DNA of 64,000 bases from Flaccisagitta enflata (taxonomy: Eukaryota; Chaetognatha; Sagittoidea; Aphragmophora). The DNA lies in assembly GCA_965153355.1 (NCBI GenBank), contig OZ231126.1, positions 80,972,001-81,036,000 on the forward strand, given 5' to 3'. Below, in pieces: positions 24,991 through 35,903 of this stretch. Each line of letters opens with the position of its first letter. Position 1 is the first letter of the stretch. A program made the translations under genes and the position numbers. The notes under the pieces were generated by a model, which searched no databases, had not been told where the DNA came from, and saw only the letters and a program-made list of their open reading frames with translations.

Positions 24991-25124
24991 TTTTCAGGTG
25001 CGACAAGGCACCTCTATAACTGGCTGTGTCAGTCGGTTGGTTGGTTGGTCGGTTGGTAACGCATTCGTTCAACGATCCACACCGACCACACGTCGCACCT
25101 TATCGGCCTACTTGGCCTTGTTTT
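24991..25124 (+). mobile_element. family C short element, complete
   Basis: TTTTCAGGTGCGACAAGGCA CCTC, then TATAACTGGCTGTGTC, a (GGTT/GGTC) core, TAACGCATTCGTTCAACGAT, ACGTCGCACCTTATCGGCC, CTTGGCCTTGTT. The 5' AGGTGCGAC pairs perfectly with the distal GTCGCACCT. Confidence 0.9.
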
Positions 25125-25226
25125 TTCTTCTCCTACTTCCTTTTTTCTTGTCTTCATCATTAATTATTCCTTTTCATTTTCTTCTCATTTTTCTTTTTTT
25201 TTTTTCTTTTCTTTTCATTTTTCTTC

Positions 25227-25345
25227 TCTTTTAATTGCGGACACGCCACTCTACGACAGGCTTTTTCCGTCCGTCGGTCACAATATCATTGTGGACGGGT
25301 GGGCAGGGGCGTCCAACCCCCATCCACACCCCACATCCATACACA
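25227..25345 (+). mobile_element. family A element, rearranged
   Basis: A 5' family A start (TTTTAATTGCGGACACGCCA CTC, GCTTTTTCCGTCCGTCGG) is joined directly to an inverted family A end (GGTCACAATATCATTGTGGA CGGGTGGGCAGGGG). A head-to-head chimera lacking a normal 3' hairpin. Confidence 0.7.
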
Positions 25346-25365
25346 AATAGTCGCAAAAGCGTTAG

Positions 25366-26104
25366 ATGGTCAGCGGTACCCGTTGCCCCTGTGTTTGTGT
25401 ATGTGAGTGTGACGGTGAGAGGGGCAGCGGCCCCGAAGGGGCCGATGACCTATGCTCAGTAAGTTTGGAAGCTTGAGGCTGGAATTTGAGCATTGCTGCA
25501 AGGATTTGAGCCTTGAAGCTGAGATTTGAGCCTCAAAGCTAGGATTTTAGCCTCAAGGTTAGGATTTGAGCTTTGAGGCTGGGATTTGAGCCTCAAGACT
25601 GGGATTTGAGTCTCAAGGTTGGGATTTCAGTCTCAAGGTTGGGATTTAACTCTCAAGGTTGGGATTTGAGCCTCAAGGCTGGAATTTGAGCCTCCAGATT
25701 GAATTTGAGCCTTAAGGCTGGAATTTGAGCCACGAGGCTGGAATTTGAGCTACGAGGCTGGAACTTGAGCCAAGAGGCTGGAATTTGAGCCTTGAGGCTG
25801 GAATTTGAGCCATGCAGCTGGAATTTGAGCCTTGAGGCTGGAATTTGAGCCTTGAGGCTGGAATTTGAGTCTCATGGCTGGAATTTGAGCCTCATGGCTG
25901 GAATTTGAGCCTTATAGCTGGAATTTGAGCCTTATAGCTGGAATTTGAGCCTTGAGGCTGGTATTTGAGCCTTGAGGCTGGTATTTGAGCCTTGAGGCTG
26001 GGGTTTGAGCCTTGGAAGGGGGGGGGACGGACGGAGGAGAAGGAGAAGGAGAAATTTGTCCTATGTGTGAAAGCATAGGTCATTGGCCCCTTCGGGGCCG
26101 CTGC
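25366..26104 (-). mobile_element. type D element with 20-21 bp minisatellite core
   Basis: On the minus strand it starts at 26104 with GGGCAGCGGCCCCGAAGGGG CC (perfect GGCCCC/GGGGCC hairpin) and AATGACCTATGCTTTCACAC. The core is about 27 degenerate units of GGCTGGAATTTGAGCCTTGA on the plus strand (25470-26018). The inverted GGGGCAGCGGCCCCGAAGG lies at 25423, then the terminal segment with GGTACCGCTGACCATCTAAC GC. Same order and strand logic as 38804-39184. Confidence 0.8.
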
Positions 26105-26139
26105 CCAAAAGCATCTAAAATGCTCATTTTTCTACTTTT

Positions 26140-26330
26140 CAACTCCATGAACCAACGGACGGACCAACGGACGGACAAACGGACCAGTGGACCAACTTAA
26201 TAGTGGGAAAACGAGCGTTTTGATTCCTTTTTGAGTATGTTTGAGTGAGTGGGGGTTGGGGTGTGGATAGGAGTTGAACGCCCCTGCTCACCCGTCCGCA
26301 AGGATATTGCGACCCCGCGTCATTTGTTAT
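26140..26330. mobile_element. family A element, rearranged long form
   Basis: CCAACGGACGGACCAACGGA core on one side and CGCCCCTGCTCACCCGTCCG CAAGGATATTGCGACCCCGC GTCATTTGTTA on the other. The core and the 3' end are in opposite orientation relative to a normal copy, and the 5' hairpin is missing. Confidence 0.6.
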
Positions 26331-27007
26331 TTAACTATATGTTATCTTTTTTTCTCTTCTTGCTTCCCTCAGTCTTCATCTTTCCTTTTCCTTTTCTTAT
26401 CATTTTCTTTCTCTCTCTCTCTCTCTCTCTGTCCTTTCTGCTTTATGCATATCTTTCTTCTTTATTCTTTCCTTTTAATTTTTTCTTCTTTCCTTTCTTC
26501 TTTATGCATATCTTCACGCGAAAATCCGATGGACAAATATTCTTGTCGGCCACGAAAAAGAAGAAAAGAAGAGAGCATTACAAACTAATTTATGCAGTCA
26601 TTCGCTATTCGCCTCCATTGTAAGCCTAAGACTCTCCTCTCAACACAAACCGAGAGAATGATTTTGTTGATATTGTTGTTGTTGTCGTTGTTGTTGTCGT
26701 TGTTGTTGTCGTTCTAAGGATCTAATTCAGATTCGAATATCGCGTGAATATATATTCTTTATTGATAATTATTATCATTCCTGTTGGGCTGGAAGAACCG
26801 GCTGCCCCGGATTTCACAGGCTCGGCAGGGTTTCTTTCTTCTTTCTTTACCAGTTTAGAATTCTTTGAGATCTATTTCATCTGATTTTTTAAGTACTATT
26901 TTAACTTTCCCCATATATGTGCTTTCAAAAAAACATTCTTATTCAAATCGATAGCCTCTTAGAACTGAAGGATCGTATGTGCTTTGGTCTTTTCTTCGGC
27001 GATTTTC
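26331..27007. other. unassigned sequence with short GTT/GTC run
   Basis: A (CT)n run at 26409-26432 and (GTTGTTGTC)n at 26665-26713. No gene recognised. Confidence 0.5.
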
Positions 27008-27207
27008 GTTTTTAGTCGCGTGCTTCGCGACACTACACCCCGCTTTGTCCGTTCGTCGGTCGGTCGGTCGGTCGGTCGGTCATTTTACTTTTTTTTATGT
27101 TTTTTGCGGTCTTTGGCCCCACTGCACTTGCCCAAGTGCTTTAGTAACTCAAATACTGCCCCTGCCCACCCGCACGCGACTAAGGTAGCCGTGTATCCGG
27201 CCTTGTT
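27008..27207 (+). mobile_element. family B short element, complete
   Basis: TTTTAGTCGCGTGCTTCGCG ACACT, (CGGT)n core, TTGCGGTCTTTGG, CCTGCCCACCCGCACGCGAC, TAGCCGTGTATCCGGCCTTG TT. The stem GTCGCGTGC/GCACGCGAC is perfect. Confidence 0.9.
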
Positions 27208-27257
27208 ATCATACACCGCATTGTCGCTCCGTCCATACGTCCGCCCGTCACACTTTA

Positions 27258-27463
27258 CTCTTTTAGTTGCGTGCCGCGAGACTCTACACCTCCTTTATTC
27301 GTCCTTCCGTCCGTCGGTTGGTCGGTTGGTCCCCATTTTACTTTTATGGCGTTTTTGAGCGTTTTGAGCTCACTGCTCCTGTCGAAATGCCCCAGTGACC
27401 TTCTCCATCACTGCCCCTGCCCACCCGCACGCGACTAGGGTAGCCGTGTATCCGGTCTTGTTT
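27258..27463 (+). mobile_element. family B short element, complete
   Basis: CTTTTAGTTGCGTGCCGCGA GACTC at the 5' end, CGGTTGGTCGGTTGG core, and TAGCCGTGTATCCGGTCTTG TT at the 3' end. The 5' hairpin is partly degraded. Tandem with the copies on each side. Confidence 0.85.
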
Positions 27464-27489
27464 GTTTTGTTTTTTGTTTTGTTTTGTTT

Positions 27490-27602
27490 TTTTTTTTTTT
27501 TGCGGTCTTTGGCCTCACTGCTCCTGCCCAAATGATCCAGTGACCTCAAATACAGCCCCTGCCCACCCGCATGCGACTGGGTAGCCGTGTATCCAGCCTT
27601 GT
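27490..27602 (+). mobile_element. family B element, 5'-truncated
   Basis: From TTTTTGCGGTCTTTGGCCTC to TAGCCGTGTATCCAGCCTTG TT. Lacks the 5' hairpin and tetranucleotide core. Third B copy in 600 bp. Confidence 0.8.
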
Positions 27603-27955
27603 TCAATAAAAAAATTGTGAGACACTTCCCTGTAAGGCCGTCTCCGGTTTTTATTTTCAAGAGAAAAAAGTGGCTAGGTTAATGAAGAAGAAAGAGGATA
27701 AGGCAAATTTGCTCACTGCGCCACGAAAAAGAAAAAAGAAGAAAAAAAAAACCGAGTGATAAGAAAAAGAAAAATGAAACGATTAAAAGAAGTTCGGGCT
27801 TGGAAAGACCGCGTCCCGTTGATTCCCCCCCCCCTCTTGGTTGCCCCCCTCCCCCCTTGCCCCCCCCCCTCCCCCGGTTGCTCAGGCTTGGAACCCATTT
27901 CCGTAATCGACGTCATTTGCTGGCTCTGGCTCAGAACCTTCGCACCACCGCAGTC
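27603..27955. other. spacer with poly-C stretches
   Basis: C-rich 27826-27888. No independent gene; open frames here run on into the 30-bp satellite. Confidence 0.5.
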
Positions 27956-28917
27956 TTTATCACACCATTCAACAACGCCACACACTTTATCACACCATTC
28001 AACAACGCCACACACTTTATCACACCATTCAACAACTCCACACACTTTATCACACCATTCAACAACGCCACACACTTTATCACACCATTCAACAACGCCA
28101 CACACTTTATCACACCATTCAACAACGCCACACACTTTATCACACCATTCAACAACGCCACAAACTGTATCACACAATTCAACAACGCCACAAACTGTAT
28201 CACACCATTCAACAACGCCACACACTTTATCACACCATTCAACAACGCCACACACTTTATCACACCCATCAACAACGCCACACACTTTATCACACCATTC
28301 AACAACGCCACACACTGTATCACACCATTCAACAACGTCACACACTTTATCACACCATTCAACAACGCCACACACTTCATCACACCATTCAACAACGCCA
28401 CACACTTTATCACACCATTCAACAACGCCACAAACTGTATCACACAATTCAACAACGCCACACACTTTATCACACCATTCAACAACGCCAATCACTTTAT
28501 CACACCATTCATCAACGCCACACACTTTATCACACCATTCAACAACGCCACACACTTTATCACACCATTCAACAACGCCACACACTTTATCACAACATTC
28601 AACAACACCACAAACTGTATCACACCATTCAACAACGCCACACACTTTATCACACCATTCAACAACGCCACACACTTTATCACACCATTCAACAACGCCA
28701 CATGCTTTATCACACCATTCAACAACGCCGCACACTTTATCACACCATTCAACAACGCCACACACTTTATCACACCATTCAACAACGCCACACACTTTAT
28801 CACACCATTCAACAACGCCACACACTTTATCACACCACTCAACAACGCCACACACTTTATCACACCATCCAAAAACGCCACACACTTTATCACACTATTC
28901 AACAACACCACACACAC
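27956..28917. repeat. 30-bp minisatellite, about 32 units
   Basis: Unit CACACCATTCAACAACGCCA plus CACACTTTAT. Length 30 is a multiple of three, so long frames stay open in several phases on both strands (10-residue periods such as HTLSHHSTTP). Variants include CAAACTGTAT in five units. It ends in a (CA)n run at 28908-28935. No start context or non-repeat domain supports a protein. Confidence 0.95.
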
Positions 28918-28935
28918 ACACACACACACACACAC

Positions 28936-29126
28936 AGCGTCACTCTTTCCTCACAACATCACTCCAAAATATCACCGACTTTATAACTCCACTCAACAAC
29001 GCCACAAACAGCGCCACTATGTCCTCACTACAAAAGCGCTTTCCTTGCTTCCTAGACCTCCGTACTTTTGTAATTTGCGTCTTTTTTTCTCTCACCGACT
29101 CAACGTTTCTCATACATCATTCTCCT
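28936..29126. other. satellite-derived edge and unassigned sequence
   Basis: Degenerate remnants of the 30-bp unit (ACTCCACTCAACAACGCCAC) continue to about 29010. Nothing else. Confidence 0.5.
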
Positions 29127-29323
29127 TTTTAGCCGCGTGCACGCGACTCTATAAACCGCTGTGTCGCCAACATGTTCGGTCGATCAATCAATTGTAGCCC
29201 CTTTTCCCGTTTGCGGGTGGTTTATACGTTACTGCCCCTGCCCAAATGTAAAATTAACCTTTTCTATCGCTGCCTACCCGCACGCGACTTGGGTAGCCTA
29301 CTAGCCGTGTATCCGGCCCTGTT
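29127..29323 (+). mobile_element. family B short element, divergent core
   Basis: TTTTTAGCCGCGTGCACGCG ACTC and CCCGCACGCGACTTGGGTAG, CCGTGTATCCGGCCCTGTT. The tetranucleotide core is nearly lost (GTTCGGTCGATC). Confidence 0.8.
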
Positions 29324-29329
29324 CTATTC

Positions 29330-29680
29330 CTCCTCCGCCTCCTCCGCCTCCTCCTCCCCCTCCTCCTCCTCCGTCTTCTGTACAATTTCCATCATCATTC
29401 CAGTCTTAATTTCTCTCCATTCAAGTTCCTCCTCCTCCCCCTCCTCCTCCCCCTCCTCCTGCCATTGTCGTAAAATTCCGCGCTTCTACACCATGGCCAC
29501 TCCCATCATTATTGACGATGATGACGACGGTGATAAAGATAACGACGACGATGACGAGGGATGCAATGTTAACAATGACGGCGATGTCGACATTGACGAT
29601 GATGTTGAGGATGAATGCAATGTTAATGATGACGGCGATGTTGATTATGAGGACGATGTTGACAATGGGGACTACAAGTA
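29330..29680. repeat. (CTC)n and GA(C/T) trinucleotide-rich block
   Basis: CTC runs at 29330-29372 and 29428-29462, then imperfect GAYGAY at 29505-29680 with a 60-bp near-duplication (GATGAATGCAATGTTAATGA type). The acidic frame at 29172-29681 mixes element, CTC and GAY sequence and is unlikely to be a gene. Confidence 0.8.
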
Positions 29681-29814
29681 ATGGCGGCTGTCGCCGTGAG
29701 GAAAAAAGTCATAAGCATTGGTCACTTTTCATCATGCTTTTGACTTCAGTCATTTAATTTTTTTTTATTTGTTAGATCAAATCAAAAGCAATTGTACGTA
29801 TTGATTGCACTGAA

Positions 29815-30255
29815 AATCAGAGAAAAATAGAACTGAGCCAAATGAGCTAGATGAGCTAAAATATTCAAAATAGTTCAACCAGACAACCAGCTCTGCTCAC
29901 TGACATGCTTTCTTGTATTTGCATGCTTAAATCAAAACATTACTTTATTTATCCTATTTTAAATCAGACAAAAAGAGCAAGCTAAATGAGCTAAATGAGC
30001 TAGAATACTTAAAAACACCCTCACAGATGAGCAGCTCAGCTCATTGACATGTTTTTTTTATTTGCTTGCTTAAACAAGTATGAAAATATTCATTCATTTA
30101 TTGTATTCAAGATCAGAAAGAAGAGACTGAGCTAAGTGAGCTTAATGAGCTAAAATGCTCAAAACGCCCTCACAGATGAGCAGCTGTGCTCATAAACATC
30201 TTTTTTGTATTTGCATGCTCAGGTAAACATAGATACACTCCTTTATTGATCCTAC
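29815..30255. repeat. three tandem units of about 150 bp
   Basis: Each unit has GAGCTAAATGAGCTA-like sequence, ACTCAAAA/CTTAAAA, CAGCTC(T/A)GCTCA, ACATG and TTTGCATGCTTAAA. Copies start near 29815, 29965 and 30115 and are 75-85% similar by eye. Confidence 0.75.
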
Positions 30256-32025
30256 ACAAAATAACAAAAATTGAAAAAAATTCCATTCATATTTTTCGTA
30301 AATAAATCTTTAAAGAATCATAGCGCAAAAAATATTTGTTGTAGAGCATTCTGCCTGGCGCCAAATGAAAGAGAATTATCAAATTTACTTACCCTTATAA
30401 TTTCATTGGAGGCCTCAATCAGCCGGATGAGATTCCCTACTTTCGCATAAGGCTAATGTCACAATCTCTTTTCGACGCGAGAACCCGACTCACCACCACA
30501 TTTACAGTGTTACCGCAATGTCTATTGCATTGTGACAAGTTTCAAAAGTTGGATGACCTCCCTAACTACCCGGATTACCTTGCCAAACCATTTTTTGTGA
30601 CTACCCCTACCCCTAGGGGGCCTAAAAATTAGGTAAAATTGGCCACATTGGAAAATCCGGATTTTGTCCGGACAAGCAAATAACAAGCAAAACCTATCAA
30701 AAAATAGATTATCTCATCATTTCTCAGCTTTTAATCAGTTATCATCAATCCAATGTGATGTACAAAAAATTTCATCCTACTGCGCAAATGCTAAGTTGTT
30801 CAAAAATTGTATTATCATCAAATTTTGATCCTACCAATTGTTTTGCTATTTCATGGCAAAATCTCAGTATGCCTATTATCTTTTTCTAAAACTCTATAAA
30901 TTCTCAAAGTTAATCACTTTTCAGGTTTCTACCTAATAGAGGACTACTTGAAGGACATACGCTCCAAATTTCATGCCACTGTGACACCCCAATCCCCCAT
31001 AATGACACTTTTCTTCAAGCGTGATTATTCCGCACACCCCCCCAGCTCTTCTGTCACGCTCATGTCACGCTTTAAGTCTGTCACTGTCACGCCATTGTGA
31101 AACTGATAATGGAAATTTGGATAACACGATGAGAAAGAGCATGAAATTTTGTATTTACACTGAAAATTTCAGGTCTTAACTCCCAGGCATTCAGCCATAA
31201 TGAAATTTTCAATGTGATTGGTCAGTAAATTGTTGCAGAATAATCACGCTTCAAGATGAATCTTCGTAGTTAATTCTTTGTTATCGGCGCATGTATGCAC
31301 TTACAGCAAAATGGTAAACCAAAAAAATCATGAAATGCCCATATCTTGGAAACCCTTTGAGAGAGACGAAAGATTTTTTGCATGGATCAATACTGTACGG
31401 GAACTGTTACGAACAGAGCATTTGGTGCATCTGGGACACATCTATCCAACCCAACCAGCCCAACCAGCCTACCACCCAAAAATTTTAAAAAATGGCATAA
31501 CTTCTAAAATATTTGTCCGATTTGGCTGAAATTTTGCACAGTGGTTCTTTCAGAGAATGCCTACTTAAATTAACCATTGCCGAAAGATTCAGTAAATTTT
31601 TGCCAACTGGCCCAACCAGCCAAAAAAGCTGCTTATAGAGAATTTTCAAAAAAAATTGAAATCTCAATTTTTTTCAGCAGAATCAGTTCTGATTGAATTT
31701 TTGAACTGTGATTTAGTAAAATATTCACATTTTTTTGGTTTTGCTGACTTTAACAACTCAATTTTTGCTTATTTTCTATCATTATTTGTTGCATTTTAGC
31801 CTAATTTACATGAAAATCAAGGATCAGTAACAAAATTCAGTTTTTGAACCATGTTCATATTGACATAAGCTATCTGATTATGAATGTTTTTGTCAGATTT
31901 TCTTTATTTTGAAATTGACCTATTTGGCCATCTCTCAAAAAGGAGATTATAGAAACAGCCATAAGAAAATGAAAACCCTGTTTCTCTCAAATATGTCAAA
32001 AAGTCGAAGACTGACTTTTTTCCCA
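30256..32025. other. unassigned AT-rich 1.8 kb
   Basis: Ordinary non-repetitive sequence. No long protein-like frame, terminal repeats or RNA gene seen. CCCAACCAGCC occurs at 31457 and 31611 and TGTCACGC-type words near 31060-31100. Confidence 0.5.
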
Positions 32026-32230
32026 ATGATGACAATGACGACAATGTTGATAATGAAGACGGTGATGACAATGAAGACGGTGATGACAATGACGACGGTG
32101 ATGACAATGACGGCGATGTTGACGATGACGATGGTGACGACAATAACAACGGTTATGACAATGGCAAAGGTGATGACAATGACGACGGTGATGACAATGA
32201 CGACGATGAATGCAATGTTAATGATGACGC
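32026..32230. repeat. GATGACAATGACGACG minisatellite
   Basis: Imperfect 15-18 bp units of GAYGACAATGA(C/A)GACG; similar in style to 29505-29680. Confidence 0.85.
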
Positions 32231-32739
32231 GTGACGGCGATGTTGATGGTGACCCTGATGGCGATGTTATCGATGGCACTCTTCATGATGTTGTTTGTTA
32301 GTCGTTTAGTTTTTTGTTGGTCGTTTAGTTTTTTGGTGGTTTTCCTTTTCGTTGAATACATTCCTGTTAAATACAATCATTTTCAACATCATAAATTGTA
32401 GTGACTTTTCATGTATTGGTCAGTCGTTTTTTTCATCGTCAATTTTAACATCCTTCCTTGGAAATAGTACTATAACCCTCATTGACCTAATAGTAGTTAT
32501 TGTCTACTTTTATCAGCCATAAGTTCATCCGTTAACATCTCACACTATCATTACCACGCATTATCGATAACATTGTCGTCATTATCATCATCATCATCAT
32601 CATTATCAGCATCACCTCCTTTACTACCGCCACCATTTCACCTTCCTTTTGCCGGGTTTATAGTTGAAGCTCACACAAATCTCCTTCTTCTCTCCCCTCC
32701 CTCCCTCCCCTCCTCGTCCACCTCCTCACCCTCCTTCTC
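32231..32739. other. unassigned sequence
   Basis: Contains a short (ATC)n at 32581-32603 and CT-rich lead-in to the satellite. No gene. Confidence 0.5.
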
Positions 32740-34230
32740 TTCATACCCTCTCCTACTTGTTCTTCTCCTTCAATTCCACCTCCTCACCCTCCTCCTCTTC
32801 ATACCCTCTCCTACTTGTTCTTCTCCTTCGATTCCACCTCCTCTCCCTCCTCCTCTTCATACCCTCTCCTACTTGTTCTTCTCCTTCGATTCCACCTCCT
32901 CTCCCTCCTCCTCTTCATACCCTCTCCTACTTGTTCTTCTCCTTCGATTCCACCTCCTCACCCTCCTCCTCTTCATACCCTCTCCTACTTGTTCTTCTCC
33001 TTCAATTCCACCTCCTCTCACCCTCCTCCTCTTCATACCCTCTCCTACTTGTTCTTCTCCTTCGATTCCACCTCCTCTCCCTCCTCCTCTTCATACCCTC
33101 TCCTACTTGTTCTTCTCCTTCAATTCCACCTCCTCTCCCTCCTCCTCTTCATACCCTCTCCTACTTGTTCTTCTCCTTCGATTCCACCTACTCACCCTCC
33201 TACTCTTCATACCCTCTCCTACTTGTTCTTCTCCTTCGATTCCACCTCCTCTCCCTCCTCCTCTTCATACCCTCTCCTACTTGTTCTTCTCCTTCGATTC
33301 CACCTCCTCTCCCTCCTCCTCTTCATACCCTCTCCTACTTGTTCTTCTCCTTCGATTCCACCTCCTCTCCCTCCTCCTCTTCATACCCTCTCCTACTTAT
33401 TCTTCTCCTTCGATTCCACCTCCTCTCCCTCCTCCTCTTCATACCCTCTCCTACTTGTTCTTCTCCTTCGATTCCACCTCCTCTCCCTCCTCCTCTTCAT
33501 ACCCTCTCCTACTTGTTCTTCTCCTTCGATTCCACCTCCTCTCCCTCCTCCTCTTCATACCCTCTCCTACTTGTTCTTCTCCTTCGATTCCACCTCCTCT
33601 CCCTCCTCCTCTTCATACCCTCTCCTACTTGTTCTTCTCCTTCGATTCCACCTCCTCACCCTCCTCCTCTTCATACCCTCTCCTACTTGTTCTTCTCCTT
33701 CGATTCCACCTCCTCACCCTCCTCCTCTTCATACCCTCTCCTACTTATTCTTCTCCTTCGATTCCACCTCCTCTCCCTCCTCCTCTTCATACCCTCTCCT
33801 ACTTGTTCTTCTCCTTCGATTCCACCTCCTCACCCTCCTCCTCTTCATACCCTCTCCTACTTGTTCTTCTCCTTCGATTCCACCTCCTCTCCCTCCTCCT
33901 CTTCATACCCTCTCCTACTTGTTCTTCTCCTTCGATTCCACCTCCTCTCCCTCCTCCTCTTCATACCCTCTCCTACTTGTTCTTCTCCTTCGATTCCACC
34001 TCCTCACCCTCCTCCTCTTCATACCCTCTCCTACTTGTTCTTCTCCTTCGATTCCACCTCCTCTCCCTCCTCCTCTTCATACCCTCTCCTACTTGTTCTT
34101 CTCCTTCGATTCCACCTCCTCTCCCTCCTCCTCTTCATACCCTCTCCTACTTGTTCTTCTCCTTCGATTCCACCTCCTCACCCTCCTCCTCTTCATACCC
34201 TCTCCTACTTGTTCTTCTCCTTCGGTTCCA
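32740..34230. repeat. 58-bp pyrimidine-rich minisatellite, about 26 units
   Basis: Unit: TCCTACTTGTTCTTCTCCTT, CGATTCCACCTCCTCTCCCT, CCTCCTCTTCATACCCTC. Periodicity 58 is 3x19+1, so each unit is read in all three phases in turn; because no phase has a stop, all three plus frames are open for about 1.5 kb. Variable sites: CGATT/CAATT, TCTCCC/TCACCC, TTGTTC/TTATTC. Two units near 33017 and 33160-33200 vary in length or sequence. Confidence 0.95.
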
Positions 34231-34387
34231 ACTCCTCTTCCTGTTCCTGTTCCTGGTTTCCGGTTTTAATTGATCTTTCGCCTTTTTCTTCCGTTTCCTC
34301 TGACGACTGGAATAGAACGAGGCAGTGCAGTAGCCGGTGATGGAGCAAACGTGGATGATAAGTTGAGGAAAGATAGATGTGATGTTG

Positions 34388-34735
34388 GGGAAACCTGGAT
34401 GGGAGAAACTTGGATGGGAGAAACATGGATGGGAGAAACCTGGATGGGAGAAACTTGGATGGGAGAAACCTGGATGGGAGAAACCTGGATGGGAGAAACC
34501 TGGATGGGAGAAACTTGGATGTGAGGTTGGAGCAACTTGGATGCGATGTGGGAGTAACTTGGATTCAAGGTAAGAGAAACTTGGATGTGAGGTGGGAGAA
34601 ACTTGGATGCGAGGTTGAGGAAAGTTAGATGCAACGTGGGAGAAACTTGGATGCGAGGTTGAGGAAATTTGGATGCGATGTTAGAGCAACTTAAATGCGA
34701 TGTGGAAGAAACCTGGATGCGAGGTTAAGGAAACT
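34388..34735. repeat. 15-bp minisatellite grading into degenerate units
   Basis: Nine copies of TGGATGGGAGAAACY (34396-34520), then looser ACTTGGATGCGAGGTTGAGG units to about 34735. 15 bp is in frame, giving a GETWM-type period. Confidence 0.9.
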
Positions 34736-35592
34736 TGGATACGAAGCGGAAGAAGCTTGGACGGCGATCTTTTTGAAGCTGAGAGCGGCTTGACAACATG
34801 TAGGGAGTCTTCTTTGTCACTTTCATTCGGGTTGATGCATGATGGAAGGTTGTCCGATACCAAGTGCAGCAATAGAATCTTTTTCGAGGCCTCAGGCATG
34901 TTGAAGATAGTTGAACGCTGCTACTACGTGTAAGTAACCTTAGAGAGGAGAAAAAAACAAAAACAGAAGGACCGTAAATCATATTACTTCCGAGAAACTG
35001 AAAGTTCCCGTTGCAAACTGATGCAAAATACAGTACCGCTTTTCTTTCTTTTTTTCTCTCTCTCTTTTTTTAAGATGCCTCCACGCATCCCTATTAGAAG
35101 AATAGGTGGGCAATCGTGATTCCCTTCTTGTAGTGATTTTGAAGGTTTTCTCTTCATTTTCTAATAAAGATATCGAACCAACAAATTTGGCATGATAGCG
35201 TCAAATTCTGCAACATTTCAAACGAGTAGATAGGCCTCCATTTATGCAAATGGAACATTGTTTTTTCATTTTCTTTTAAATACCCTATTGGACCTATTGG
35301 TTTTATCTATTCTGTGAAAGTGATGCAAGAAAACCTTTTGTAACAAAAGTAGTGACACCAACCAACCAACTGACCAACTAACCAACCAACCGATCATCCA
35401 ACCAATTGCCCCACAAAGACATAACACGTTGTAACTTGTAAATACAGATGCCAGGTCACATCTGGGAGGTGAAAAAGATGCAAAGGAAAAGAAAGAAAAG
35501 AAAAGAAGTCGGCTGCAGATAAAAGCAACTGATTCGATTCTACTGACAGAAACGTACAACCTTTTTTGCCGTTGACGTCACACAGGGGAAAA

Positions 35593-35599
<7 letters not shown>
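34736..35599. other. unassigned sequence
   Basis: No recognised gene. CAACCAACCAAC-type repeats at 35358-35403. Confidence 0.5.
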
Positions 35600-35659
<60 letters not shown>

Positions 35660-35673
35660 GGAGAGAGACGAAG

Positions 35674-35707
<34 letters not shown>

Positions 35708-35733
35708 CCAGACAGACAGACAGACATACTGAT

Positions 35734-35788
<55 letters not shown>

Positions 35789-35798
35789 AAGACAGACC
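35600..35798. repeat. (GA)n(CAGA)n compound microsatellite
   Basis: GA run (35600-35658), GAGACGAAGAGAC joint, then CAGA to 35798 with sparse variants. Confidence 0.95.
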
Positions 35799-35903
35799 TT
35801 TTGGGTGCATGCAGTGTTAATGCAATGGTTGAAGTACAGTACAATGGGAGCAATGACGACCTAGACTGCAAGATAGATTTTAGGTATTTTAATTTTGTTT
35901 GTA

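Noticed and set aside
27756-29197. Frames of over 450 codons at 28 kb as repeat proteins
   Set aside because: Ten-residue period is dictated by the 30-bp satellite; no domain or codon bias outside it, and frames run into unrelated C-rich DNA.
29172-29681. Acidic protein at 29.2-29.7 kb
   Set aside because: It strings together a family B element, (CTC)n and GAY repeats.
32573-34340. Three overlapping frames of 484-566 codons as proline/serine-rich proteins
   Set aside because: All frames of the 58-bp satellite are stop-free; no independent support.
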